Below are positions 35,816 through 43,981 of a stretch of DNA of 64,000 nucleotides, piece after piece. The notes under the pieces were generated by a model that saw only the letters and a list, made by a program, of their open reading frames with translations, was not told the DNA's origin and searched no databases. The stretch lies in contig JAAWRH010000009.1 of the NCBI GenBank assembly GCA_022800935.1, positions 34,659 through 98,658 of the forward strand. Reading direction: 5' to 3'. The stretch's first letter is position 1; each line of letters begins with the position of its first letter. Source of the stretch: Oscillospiraceae bacterium (GTDB taxonomy: Bacteria; Bacillota; Clostridia; Oscillospirales; Ruminococcaceae). The translations under genes and the position numbers were made by a program.

Positions 35816-35838
35816 CTCCCAGGTGAGCTACGCCCCCA
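35816..35838 (-). repeat. 23-bp tRNA-Ala 5' fragment
   Basis: An exact copy of the first 22 bases of tRNA-Ala (minus strand GGGGGCGTAGCTCACCTGGG and onward) plus one flanking base, 116 bp from the first copy. No matching 3' half follows, so it is a truncated tRNA remnant from a past duplication or integration. Confidence 0.7.
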
Positions 35839-36137
35839 AACAACGATAGTTATTATAGCACGTTATTTTTCAAAATGCAATAGCTTTTTAAAAAAATTTT
35901 CAAAGTCAAAGGCAAAAGATAAATTACCATATCCTGTGCTTGGTGATTTAATCCCGAAATTCCTTTTTGCAGAGCCATTTTCTTTGTTTTTTTATCTTTC
36001 CAACTGTCAAAGATGGGCGTCAATCACAGTTTTTCGATTGCATCCACTACTTTTTTCAAAGAACAGGTTGTGTATATGCCGGGTAAGAGATGCAACAGGT
36101 CGTAAAAGAAAGGCGGAAAAATCTCTGCTTTAGACGA
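35839..36137. other. AT-rich intergenic DNA, no gene seen
   Basis: About 300 bp of AT-rich sequence between the tRNA fragment and the next promoter, with no ORF that looks coding on either strand. Confidence 0.6.
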
Positions 36138-36166
36138 TTGATTTGACCGCACCGCTGTGTTATACT
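36138..36166 (+). promoter_or_regulatory. Predicted promoter of the sugar isomerase-like gene
   Basis: TTGATT at 36138-36143 and TATACT at 36161-36166 with a 17-bp spacer, 47 bp before the ATG. AGAGGAG precedes the start as the ribosome site. Confidence 0.6.
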
Positions 36167-36213
36167 CCTCATGAAGGCAGTTTAACAGATCAGAACCGAA
36201 AGAGGAGTCTTCT

Positions 36214-36993
36214 ATGCTTGGTTTGGGAATATTTTCGTGGTTTAGCTATCAGCATCCCCTGCAGCAGCGGCTGCAAATGATAAAAAGAGTAGGATTTGAT
36301 GCAGTATCCCTTTGGTGGGGCGATGAATTTGGTGACAAAAATTGCCAACCGGAAATGGCCAGAAAACAGGGGTTAGATATTGATTATGTTCATGCGCCAT
36401 GCAGCAACCCGAATGATTTATGGATAGACGGATTGAACGGCGACGATTATCTTCGGACAATATTATCGTGTATCGACGATTGTAAACGTCACGCTATCCC
36501 GACGGTTGTTATGCACATCACCCGCTTGTCCTCTAAACCTGAAATCACACAAATCGGTTTGGAACGAATCAAGCGGATGGTGGATTCCGCCGAGAAAAAC
36601 CAAATAAAGCTAGCGCTTGAAAATCTTGACAGTATACAACATCTGGATTATGTTTACAAAAATATTAAATCCAACTGCCTGGGCTTTTGCTATGACAGCG
36701 GACATGAATATTTTAATCATCGGGACGCTGATTGTTTAACCCGATATGGCGATAAATTATTTGCGGTACACCTAGATGATAACTGCGGAGACGACGATAC
36801 ACATTTACTTCCCTATGACGGCAACATAAACTGGAATTCTGTCAGGCAAAAGTTAAAAATTTGCAGAGAGATTCGATATTTAACTTTAGAGGTGGATTTT
36901 AACCGCAAGCATGAAAAAAGTTCGCTGTATCAAGAACTGTCTGCTGAAGAGTTTTTGGCATTGGCATACAAGAGAGTCTCGCTGCTAAAGTAG
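36214..36993 (+). CDS. Sugar phosphate isomerase/epimerase-like TIM barrel protein (259 aa)
   Basis: A xylose-isomerase-type (AP endonuclease 2 superfamily) barrel. The strand pattern includes VGFDAVSLWWGDE near the start, DYVHAPCSNP, VVMHITR, LALENLD (metal-binding Glu), FCYDSGHEYFN (Asp/His), VHLDDNC and LTLEVDF at the end. These carry the usual metal-binding E, D, H and E. It likely isomerises or epimerises a small sugar or cyclic polyol. It stands alone with its own promoter and is more AT-rich than the genes after it, so recent acquisition is possible. Confidence 0.85.
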   Translation: MLGLGIFSWFSYQHPLQQRLQMIKRVGFDAVSLWWGDEFGDKNCQPEMARKQGLDIDYVHAPCSNPNDLWIDGLNGDDYLRTILSCIDDCKRHAIPTVVMHITRLSSKPEITQIGLERIKRMVDSAEKNQIKLALENLDSIQHLDYVYKNIKSNCLGFCYDSGHEYFNHRDADCLTRYGDKLFAVHLDDNCGDDDTHLLPYDGNINWNSVRQKLKICREIRYLTLEVDFNRKHEKSSLYQELSAEEFLALAYKRVSLLK

Positions 36994-37035
36994 ATAAAAT
37001 TCACAGCCTTGTCCAAATAAATGAACAAGAACTGA

Positions 37036-37125
37036 CAGCAAAATGTCGTCTATCTCATCTGTTCAGACGAGGCGCGTCGGGAACTGCCCACGGAATTGAC
37101 AGATTGGCTGACCGTTGATGGATGA
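37036..37125 (+). pseudogene. Remnant of an unidentified gene (29 codons)
   Basis: The frame reads QQNVVYLICSDEARRELP and on to TDWLTVDG and a stop, with protein-like composition but no start codon or ribosome site. It looks like the C-terminal end of a deleted gene. I cannot name the family. Confidence 0.3.
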
Positions 37126-37156
37126 AAGAAATGTATTTATAGATATTATCAAGCAG

Positions 37157-37200
37157 GCTCTGTGGAATGCCGTTGTTTTGCGGGTTCCACAGAGCTTTTT
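37157..37200 (+). terminator. Rho-independent terminator
   Basis: GCTCTGTGGAA pairs with TTCCACAGAGC across a 17-base loop, followed by TTTTT. It closes the transcript of the isomerase-like gene before the penicillin-binding protein gene. Confidence 0.8.
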
Positions 37201-37273
37201 ATGCGTTCGGTACAGACCGCGGGTCTAAAACATCCAAAGCCGGGCAACCTAAATTCCAAAGGAGTGATTTCCC

Positions 37274-39040
37274 ATGGAAAATCAAGTCAGCCGGCGGATA
37301 TTGGGCTTTTTTCTGGCCTTTATTGTCATGGCGGTCATTTTGGTCATACGCCTCGTCTATTTGGTACAGGGCAGCGGCCTAGCTCAGGCTGGACAGGCCC
37401 AGAGTACCCAGACACTGAGGGTTGCCGCCAACCGCGGTATGATCTACGATCGCAAGCTTCGTCCCCTGGTCAACCAGCAGAGGCTGTTCCGGGCCGCCGT
37501 TATGCCTGTGGAGCAGGCTGTCCAGGCAGCGGTCCGCCAGCTTCCGGACAGGTCCGCCTCTATTGTGGACCTTGCCCGTGAGCGCAAGCCGTTTTTATTG
37601 GAATTTCCCACACCATATGTCTATGCCAAGGGCATCAATGTCTTTGAAGTGTACAAGCGGTACACTGACCAACCCTTCGCCCCCCATATTATAGGCTATA
37701 CAGATGGCGCTGGAGTGCACGGAGTATCCGGAATTGAGCGGGCATATGACGATTTTCTCACCCACAGGGAGGCGGTCATTGAGGTCTCCTATCAGGCGGA
37801 TGTCACCGGCAGCGCGGTAGACGGTGTGAGCCCTACCGTCAATAAGAGTCGCTATGACGTGCGGGAGGGGGTGGTGCTGACGCTGGACTCCGACATTCAG
37901 CAGATTATCCGGGAGGCCTGTGAGGAGGCAATCTACCATAAAAACTCAGAGGAGCTGGCCGAGGACCCCGCGCAGCGCAAGGCGATGGAATACGGCGGAG
38001 CGCTGGTGATGGAGGTGGACACAGGGAACCTTCTGGGATACGCCAGCTACCCGGAGTTTTCCCAAAACGATGTAGCCGGAAGTCTTGAAGCGGAGGGAAG
38101 CCCCTTTATCAACCGGTGCTTCAGCGCGTATAATGTGGGCTCTCCCTTCAAACTGACCGTTGCCGCCGCCGCGCTGGAAAACGGGATATCCCGCTACCAC
38201 ACCTATACCTGCAAGGGATATGAGGACATTGAGGGGCAGATTTTTTACTGTAACAACCTGGCGGGACATGGAAACATCAATATGAGCGAGGCGGTGCAGG
38301 AGTCCTGTAACACCTATTTTATCCATCTGATGAAGCTGCTGGGGCCGGATAACGTCATGAGGATGGTGCAGTCCATGGGCTTTGGCAGCGGGGATACCCT
38401 GGCAGAGGGAATGACAAGTGTTTCCGGGACCCTGCCGGAAATCAGTCAGCTCCACATGATGCCAGCGGAGGCGGCCAACCTCTCCTTTGGGCAGGGAAAG
38501 CTGCTGGCAACCCCCTTGCAGTTGGCTAAAATGGTTGCCCTGATTGCCAATGGGGGAAACAGTGTGACCCCGCGTTTGGTGGAGGGATTTACCGACGAGA
38601 CAGGAACGAGGATTGCCAGCTATGAACCGAAATATGCCTCAAATCCGGTTATCAGCCAAAGAACGGCGGCAACACTTCAGGAATTTATGATAGGAGTTGT
38701 TGAGGAAGGGAGCGGCATTTATGCCAAACCGGAAGCAGGGGGAGCGGGTGGCAAGACCGGGTCTGCCCAGACAGGGATCTATGTAATCAGCGATGATGAG
38801 AGCACAGAGGACGAGGAGATTGTTCATGCGTGGTTTACAGGCTTTTTTCCGGCCAGGTCCCCCAAATATGCCATTGTAGTATTTGCGGAGGAGGGTGAAT
38901 CCGGAGCAAAGGCAGCCGCTCCGGTATTTAAGCTGATAGCGGACGGCCTGGCAGAGCTGGAGGGGATTGAGCCCGAAAAGGAGGAGGGAAAGGAATATCC
39001 GGTAGAACTAGGGGAGAACAAAGAACCCCCAACAAATTAA
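37274..39040 (+). CDS. Class B penicillin-binding protein (588 aa)
   Basis: A monofunctional D,D-transpeptidase of the FtsI/PbpA/SpoVD type. An N-terminal membrane anchor (RILGFFLAFIVMAVILVIRLVYL) precedes a dimerisation domain with NRGMIYDRKLRPLVN. The transpeptidase domain has the catalytic SxxK in NVGSPFKLTVA, SxN in ESCNTYFI and KTG in GGKTGSAQTG. HAWFTGFFPARSPKYAIVVF closes it. The acidic tail is short. No neighbouring division or sporulation gene shows whether it serves elongation, division or spore cortex. Confidence 0.93.
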   Translation: MENQVSRRILGFFLAFIVMAVILVIRLVYLVQGSGLAQAGQAQSTQTLRVAANRGMIYDRKLRPLVNQQRLFRAAVMPVEQAVQAAVRQLPDRSASIVDLARERKPFLLEFPTPYVYAKGINVFEVYKRYTDQPFAPHIIGYTDGAGVHGVSGIERAYDDFLTHREAVIEVSYQADVTGSAVDGVSPTVNKSRYDVREGVVLTLDSDIQQIIREACEEAIYHKNSEELAEDPAQRKAMEYGGALVMEVDTGNLLGYASYPEFSQNDVAGSLEAEGSPFINRCFSAYNVGSPFKLTVAAAALENGISRYHTYTCKGYEDIEGQIFYCNNLAGHGNINMSEAVQESCNTYFIHLMKLLGPDNVMRMVQSMGFGSGDTLAEGMTSVSGTLPEISQLHMMPAEAANLSFGQGKLLATPLQLAKMVALIANGGNSVTPRLVEGFTDETGTRIASYEPKYASNPVISQRTAATLQEFMIGVVEEGSGIYAKPEAGGAGGKTGSAQTGIYVISDDESTEDEEIVHAWFTGFFPARSPKYAIVVFAEEGESGAKAAAPVFKLIADGLAELEGIEPEKEEGKEYPVELGENKEPPTN

Positions 39041-39048
39041 AAGCTTTG

Positions 39049-39106
39049 GCCGCTTTCTCGAAAGTGGCAGGTCCAGGGCAGAGCCCTGGTCGCGCCCACA
39101 GGCGCG
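39049..39106. repeat. Three consecutive small hairpins after the PBP gene
   Basis: Stems GCCGCTTTC/GAAAGTGGC (39049-39068), CCAGGGC/GCCCTGG (39073-39089) and CGCGCC/GGCGCG (39091-39106) follow one another. The block starts AAAGCTTTGG, also found in the alaS terminator. Looks like a REP-type intergenic repeat. Confidence 0.6.
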
Positions 39107-39167
39107 AAACATCTTTTTGCACCAACTAAAAAGTTCATCAATCCCCGCCTAAAACCACTTGATTAAA

Positions 39168-39248
39168 AAGCCCGTCTTTTACTTGTCACGGTGGTAACCT
39201 AACCTTGTCCTCAAAAACCTATTAAAGGAAACAAGACGGGCTTTTTTG
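39168..39248 (+). terminator. Putative long-loop terminator
   Basis: AAGCCCGTCTT at 39168-39178 and AAGACGGGCTT at 39233-39243 form a perfect 11-bp stem followed by TTTT. The loop is about 54 bases, unusually long, so an insert in an older terminator is possible. Confidence 0.55.
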
Positions 39249-39451
39249 CCCCAGCGAAAGGTTGCCGGCGGCCCATAGCCGCTGGCAACATCTTTCACGG
39301 ACCAGAAGATGGCGCTAAGAATAACAGACAAAAAGGCTCTCCCATCTCCATCCCACTTCAAAATTAAAAATAATTTCATCTTTGTCAAAAAATACGCCTT
39401 GATTTCTCCCTGCCCTCCGGACTACAATGAATAAAGGGGGAATGAAGCGAA

Positions 39452-40483
39452 ATGCCAGTAGAAAATAGTATTTTTGAGGATTTAAATGGCGTTTCAATTT
39501 TTGTTCAAAACAATTATGGCTTTCTTCCAACCCAAGTAATGAAACTGAGCGGAGGAAGCGCCAACTGTTTTAAAATAACGGGAGAAGACAGGGCATTCTT
39601 TTTGAAGGAACTACAGGCAAAATTCAACCGGGAATCACTTGAAAGGGAAATTGCGGTTTGTGATATCATAAAAAGCGCTGGAATTCCAACCTCTGAATTT
39701 GTTAAAGCCGTAAACGGCAGTTATGTCTGTGAACAGTCAGGGCATCTTTTACATATGCAACTTTTTATGGACGACGATACTTATAACAAAAACCAATTTG
39801 AAGAGCCGCTGCTGTTTCAGAGCGCCGGCTTGCTGGGGAAAATTCATTGCTGCTTAGCAGATGTAAGCTTTTTGCCCGATAGATTTCCGGATGCTTGGTT
39901 TATCGATTGGAACAAAAGCGATTCGACAAAAAAACATACCAATATCAAAAATAAGGTAAAAGGTTCCGGCATAAGAACGGATTTACAGGAAAAGATCATT
40001 GACGCATGCGATAAAAAAATAGAGTTATTAAGCAAATTTGATATGGATTATCTGACTCTTAGGAATTTAAAAAAAGTGAACAGTCATGGGGATTACAATA
40101 ATCTTCAGCTTCTTTGCAGGAAAAACAATATAACTGCGGTGATAGACTTTTCAAGCGCCGCGAAGCTTCCCGCAGTCTGGGAATTGATTCGTTCCTACAC
40201 ATATGGCGCAAAAGAATGCTGTGACGGAAAAGAAATCAATTTTGGAAGATTAAAACGATATATTGATTCCTACTTAAACGAATCTGATTTATCCGAATTT
40301 GACATTGAGCATATGGTAAAGTTCTATTATTTTCAACTGTTAAGAAGCTCATTTGGACTAAATTCTACAGATGAAAAAACGATTGCCTTTGGACTATGGA
40401 GAACAAATATGTGTGAATATTTAAGCGGAGTTTATAAGGAGCTAATGGATTATCTCCATACACAATACGCTGGTCAACTGTAA
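39452..40483 (+). CDS. APH-family phosphotransferase (343 aa)
   Basis: A kinase-like fold of the aminoglycoside/choline/CotS group. VMKLSGGSANCFKI and FFLKELQAK form the nucleotide-binding strands with the lysine. The Brenner motif is VNSHGDYNNLQLL (catalytic Asp and Asn) and the metal Asp is in VIDFSSA. The gene is clearly more AT-rich than its neighbours. The substrate is open; it could be an aminoglycoside, a sugar or a lipid-linked group. The adjacent FN3 and DUF2752 genes give no clue. Confidence 0.82.
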   Translation: MPVENSIFEDLNGVSIFVQNNYGFLPTQVMKLSGGSANCFKITGEDRAFFLKELQAKFNRESLEREIAVCDIIKSAGIPTSEFVKAVNGSYVCEQSGHLLHMQLFMDDDTYNKNQFEEPLLFQSAGLLGKIHCCLADVSFLPDRFPDAWFIDWNKSDSTKKHTNIKNKVKGSGIRTDLQEKIIDACDKKIELLSKFDMDYLTLRNLKKVNSHGDYNNLQLLCRKNNITAVIDFSSAAKLPAVWELIRSYTYGAKECCDGKEINFGRLKRYIDSYLNESDLSEFDIEHMVKFYYFQLLRSSFGLNSTDEKTIAFGLWRTNMCEYLSGVYKELMDYLHTQYAGQL

Positions 40484-40537
40484 GAGAATGTTCGTCAAGG
40501 GAAAATTTGAATTTTATGATTCAGGGGGTATTATTTC

Positions 40538-41578
40538 ATGTCCTTTATCCACTGTCGAAGGTATACAAAAATATTCCAGCTTATCACAGCGGCGGCGCTG
40601 TCCTGCTGTCTTGCCGCGGCTGGCGGCTTTTCTGTATTCGCCGCTGAACCGGCGGAGAGCAGTTCCAAGTCCAGCCCCTCCCAACCCCAGACCATACGGC
40701 TTGGAGAGGAACCGGAGGGCGGGGAATCATCCGCCCAGAAGCTCATTCCCCCGTTGGTGGAGGCCGGTCCCTACCGGGACCGGATGAAGGTCCGCTGGAT
40801 TGATCTGAACCCTTCCTCCTCCGGATATCTTCTGGAGATTAAATCCGGCGGCAAGGTAATTGAACAGAGGCAGTTCTCCAAATATGAGACCTCCTATTAC
40901 ACCGATTACCAAGCCAAAGACGGAGCTCTCTATACCTTTAAGCTTAAGGCACTGGGGACGGAGGATTATGAGGACTCCGGCTTTGCCTCCGCACAGTATC
41001 TGGCCGGTTCGGAGAAAATTGACCGCCCCCGCGGCCTGGAGCTGAAGGTGGAGGACGAACATTTCCTGGCCTCCTGGAACGAGTCGGAATCCGCCGGCGC
41101 CTACCGTTTTGTTCTCCTCGACCCCAAGGGAAAGGTGCTGACGGACAGCACAAGCTCCAAATCCTATTACCATCTGGACGATATCCCCGTCAGGGAGAAG
41201 GGAATGTATGTCATGTACGTCCAGGCGCAGGAGGGAAAGATGGGCTCCGAGTTTGTCAGGTTCTGCCGCCAGGTGGACAGCCGCTATGAACAGGTGGACT
41301 CCCCGGTGATTCTGAAAACCAAATTTGTGGACGGCAAGACCCTGGAGGTGGAATGGAGCGAAGCGGAGCACGCCCAGAGCTATACCATCCGGCTGCGCAC
41401 CTATGGGGAAAACCACAAATATCTCTCCGAATCCATCACCACCACTGATATCAGCTACACTTTTAAAGATATTGATTTCCAAAAACATCGCCGGTATGTG
41501 ATTGAAATCCGCTCCAACGCGGAAAGAGGCTATGCCAGCTCTGATTTTGACGCCGTAACCACCGATTATTATATCTGA
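40538..41578 (+). CDS. Secreted protein with fibronectin type III-like domains (346 aa)
   Basis: A signal peptide (IFQLITAAALSCCLAAAGGFSVFA) and a Ser/Pro/Glu-rich linker precede about three FN3-like units at roughly residues 70-155, 157-245 and 250-346. Each has the W-x-[DES] and Y-x-[FLV]-x-[LIV] strand pattern (KVRWIDLNPSSSGYLLEI, FLASWNESESAGAYRFVL, LEVEWSEAEHAQSYTIRL). No catalytic domain or anchor is seen. It may bind other surface polymers. The start ATG lies near GGGGGTAT, an imperfect ribosome site. Confidence 0.8.
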   Translation: MSFIHCRRYTKIFQLITAAALSCCLAAAGGFSVFAAEPAESSSKSSPSQPQTIRLGEEPEGGESSAQKLIPPLVEAGPYRDRMKVRWIDLNPSSSGYLLEIKSGGKVIEQRQFSKYETSYYTDYQAKDGALYTFKLKALGTEDYEDSGFASAQYLAGSEKIDRPRGLELKVEDEHFLASWNESESAGAYRFVLLDPKGKVLTDSTSSKSYYHLDDIPVREKGMYVMYVQAQEGKMGSEFVRFCRQVDSRYEQVDSPVILKTKFVDGKTLEVEWSEAEHAQSYTIRLRTYGENHKYLSESITTTDISYTFKDIDFQKHRRYVIEIRSNAERGYASSDFDAVTTDYYI

Positions 41579-41644
41579 TACAAAGGGGGAAAGGCAGCTT
41601 CAAGGGCTGTCTTCCCCGTATTTTTTGTTAGGGGATGTCGTGAG

Positions 41645-42067
41645 ATGGAGAAAAGCTCCTTTCAAAAGCGGCTGTGCCGTCTGCTGCTTTTCTGCGCGGG
41701 GGCAGAGGTTCTCATTCTGCTGCTGTCCCGCTTTTACCGGTGCCCTTTTTATGCGATTACGGGGATACCCTGTCCCGGCTGCGGAATGACGCGGGCGCTG
41801 CTCTCCGCCCTCCGCATGGAATGGCGGCAGGCCCTTCACTGGAATCCCATGGTGTATCCCCTGGCCCTCTGCTGCGGGTATGCCGCCGTCTGTTTCCTGA
41901 TGGGGCGGACAAGGCAGGCGGCCTCCATCCGCTTTTGGGGGATTGTGGGCGTTCTTCTGCTGGCAGTGTGGCTGCTCCGGCTTCCGTCTATCATCTCCGG
42001 CGATTCCCTGCTGTTCATCCGGCCGGGGAGTCTGGGGGATTTTCTGGTTTCCCGGTTTCTTTGCTGA
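41645..42067 (+). CDS. DUF2752 membrane protein (140 aa)
   Basis: Small polytopic membrane protein with the family signature YAITGIPCPGCGMTRALLSAL near residues 35-55, in which CPxCG precedes TRA. Three hydrophobic helices follow (YPLALCCGYAAVCFL, FWGIVGVLLLAVWLL). The function of DUF2752 is not known; the paired cysteines may bind metal. It lies 66 bp after the FN3 gene and might share its transcript. Confidence 0.86.
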   Translation: MEKSSFQKRLCRLLLFCAGAEVLILLLSRFYRCPFYAITGIPCPGCGMTRALLSALRMEWRQALHWNPMVYPLALCCGYAAVCFLMGRTRQAASIRFWGIVGVLLLAVWLLRLPSIISGDSLLFIRPGSLGDFLVSRFLC

Positions 42068-42176
42068 CAGACGGATACAGAGGCATTTGTTTTTGCCCCT
42101 TTTGTCCAGAAAGTGTACTGACCGGCATTCGGAATCTGTGGGAACACCCAAATTCGCTTTACTGCTTTCCGGTGGA

Positions 42177-42205
42177 TTGAATCCGGGTTATTTTTCGTGT
42201 ATAAT
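42177..42205 (+). promoter_or_regulatory. Predicted glyA promoter
   Basis: TTGAAT at 42177-42182 and TATAAT at 42200-42205 with a 17-bp spacer, 85 bp before the glyA start. Confidence 0.75.
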
Positions 42206-42290
42206 TTATTTATCATACCTTTGCGGGATAAGGGTATTTTGCAGAATGAAAGCGTCCAATCTGAAAATATGAAAAAAGGAAGTGTATACC

Positions 42291-43541
42291 ATGTATCAGG
42301 ATATGATGGATACCATCGGCTTTGTGGCCCAGCAGGACCCGGAGGTAGGGCAGGCGATGGTGCAGGAGCTGAAACGCCAGCGGCGCAACCTGGAGCTGAT
42401 TGCCTCGGAGAACATTGTCTCCCCGGCGGTTATGGCGGCCATGGGCTCGGTCCTCACCAACAAATACGCGGAGGGGTACTCTGGCAAACGGTATTACGGC
42501 GGCTGCGAGGCCATCGACGTGGTGGAAACCTTGGCGATTGAACGGGCCAAAAAGCTGTTCGGCGCAGAGCACGCCAACGTCCAGCCCCATTCCGGAGCGC
42601 AGGCGAATATGGCGGTGTACTTTGCCCTGCTGAAGCCGGGCGACACTGTTCTGGGCATGAGCCTGGCGGAAGGCGGACATCTGACCCACGGCTCCCCGGT
42701 AAACATGTCGGGAAGCTACTTCAACTTTGTCCCCTACGGCCTGGGGGAGGACGAGAAGATAGACTATGAAAACCTCCGCAGGCTGGCCCTGGAAAACAGG
42801 CCCAAGCTGATTGTGGCGGGCGCCAGCGCCTATCCCCGCACCATCGACTTCCCCCGTATGGCGGAAATTGCCAAGGAAGTGGGCGCATACCTGATGGTGG
42901 ACATGGCCCACATCGCCGGACTGGTGGCGGCAGGGGAACACCCCTCTCCCGTGCCCTATGCGGATATCGTCACCACCACCACCCACAAAACCCTGCGCGG
43001 ACCGCGGGGCGGGCTGATCCTTTGCAGAGAGTCCCTGGCCAAACAGATCGACAAGGCCATCTTCCCCGGCACCCAGGGAGGTCCTCTGGAGCACATTATC
43101 GCAGCAAAGGCGATCTGCCTGGGAGAGGCAATGTCAGATTCCTTTAAAGCGTATCAGCACCAGGTGGTTCTCAATGCCAGAGCGCTGGCGGACGGGCTGG
43201 TCAGGAGGGGCTTCCATCTGGTTTCCGGCGGAACCGATAATCACCTCATGCTGGTGGACCTCCAGAATATGAATGTCACCGGCAAGGCGCTGGAGAAGCG
43301 GCTGGACAAGGTTTACATCACGGTAAACAAAAACGCCGTTCCCAACGACCCCCAGAGCCCCTTTATCACCAGCGGCATCCGCATCGGCACCCCCGCTGTC
43401 ACCACCCGCGGCCTGAACTGCGAGGACATGGACAGGATCGCGGAGTTTATTTATCTGACCGCGACAGATTTCGAGAATTCGGCGGATCAGGTCCGCGCCG
43501 GGGTTGAGGAGCTGTGCGGCAAGTATCCGCTATACGAGTAA
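42291..43541 (+). CDS. glyA: Serine hydroxymethyltransferase (416 aa)
   Basis: A PLP enzyme that interconverts serine and glycine with tetrahydrofolate, feeding one-carbon metabolism. Canonical stretches are present: [55 protein letters not shown] and the PLP-lysine site in [14 protein letters not shown] near residue 230. Length matches the family. I use the ATG at 42291, with AGGAAG eight bases upstream, not the GTG nine bases earlier. It has its own promoter. Confidence 0.97.
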   Translation: MYQDMMDTIGFVAQQDPEVGQAMVQELKRQRRNLELIASENIVSPAVMAAMGSVLTNKYAEGYSGKRYYGGCEAIDVVETLAIERAKKLFGAEHANVQPHSGAQANMAVYFALLKPGDTVLGMSLAEGGHLTHGSPVNMSGSYFNFVPYGLGEDEKIDYENLRRLALENRPKLIVAGASAYPRTIDFPRMAEIAKEVGAYLMVDMAHIAGLVAAGEHPSPVPYADIVTTTTHKTLRGPRGGLILCRESLAKQIDKAIFPGTQGGPLEHIIAAKAICLGEAMSDSFKAYQHQVVLNARALADGLVRRGFHLVSGGTDNHLMLVDLQNMNVTGKALEKRLDKVYITVNKNAVPNDPQSPFITSGIRIGTPAVTTRGLNCEDMDRIAEFIYLTATDFENSADQVRAGVEELCGKYPLYE

Positions 43542-43655
43542 GGATTGCGGATAAAGAAAATCTAAAGGACCTGTCGGCCTTTTGACCGCCGGGTCCTGCT
43601 TTACCTGTGAGCGGCAGACAGCAATCCTTTTAAGCAAGAAATTTTCCCCAATCGG

Positions 43656-43684
43656 TTGACATCCCCAAAAAGAGCGGATATAAT
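43656..43684 (+). promoter_or_regulatory. Consensus promoter of the alaS T-box transcript
   Basis: TTGACA at 43656-43661 and TATAAT at 43679-43684 with a 17-bp spacer, both perfect. Transcription would begin near 43692. Confidence 0.88.
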
Positions 43685-43691
43685 TATCTTG

Positions 43692-43946
43692 TTCTTTAAA
43701 AGGCGATGAAGAGGAAATAAGGGATTCGCCGCATTCTTCAGAGAGGGAGCGCCCGCTGAAAGCTCCTGAGTGCCGTGTTCCCATGCCATCCTTTAAGCCG
43801 TGCTTAATCCGCACCGTGCCGCTTGCGTTAAAGGCGTTTTAAGGTGTTTTCCCCAGACGTTCTGTGGGAAGCATGAATTTGGGTGGTACCACGAGCTACC
43901 GGTTTTCCGGCCTTCGTCCCAACAACTGTCGGGCGGAGGTCTTTTT
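43692..43946 (+). promoter_or_regulatory. T-box riboswitch leader of alaS
   Basis: A 255-nt leader between a consensus promoter and alaS. GATGAAGAGGAAATAAGGG near 43704 is the Stem I AG-bulge region, and GGGTGGTACCACG at 43881-43893 is the T-box sequence that pairs with the uncharged tRNA-Ala acceptor end. The terminator follows: GGCCTTCGTCCC with GGGCGGAGGTC (43909-43941) and TTTTT. Uncharged tRNA-Ala should favour the antiterminator and raise AlaRS levels. I could not place the Ala specifier codon with certainty. Confidence 0.88.
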
Positions 43947-43981
43947 CTTTGTCTGAAAAATACAGAAAGGATGTTATTCCC

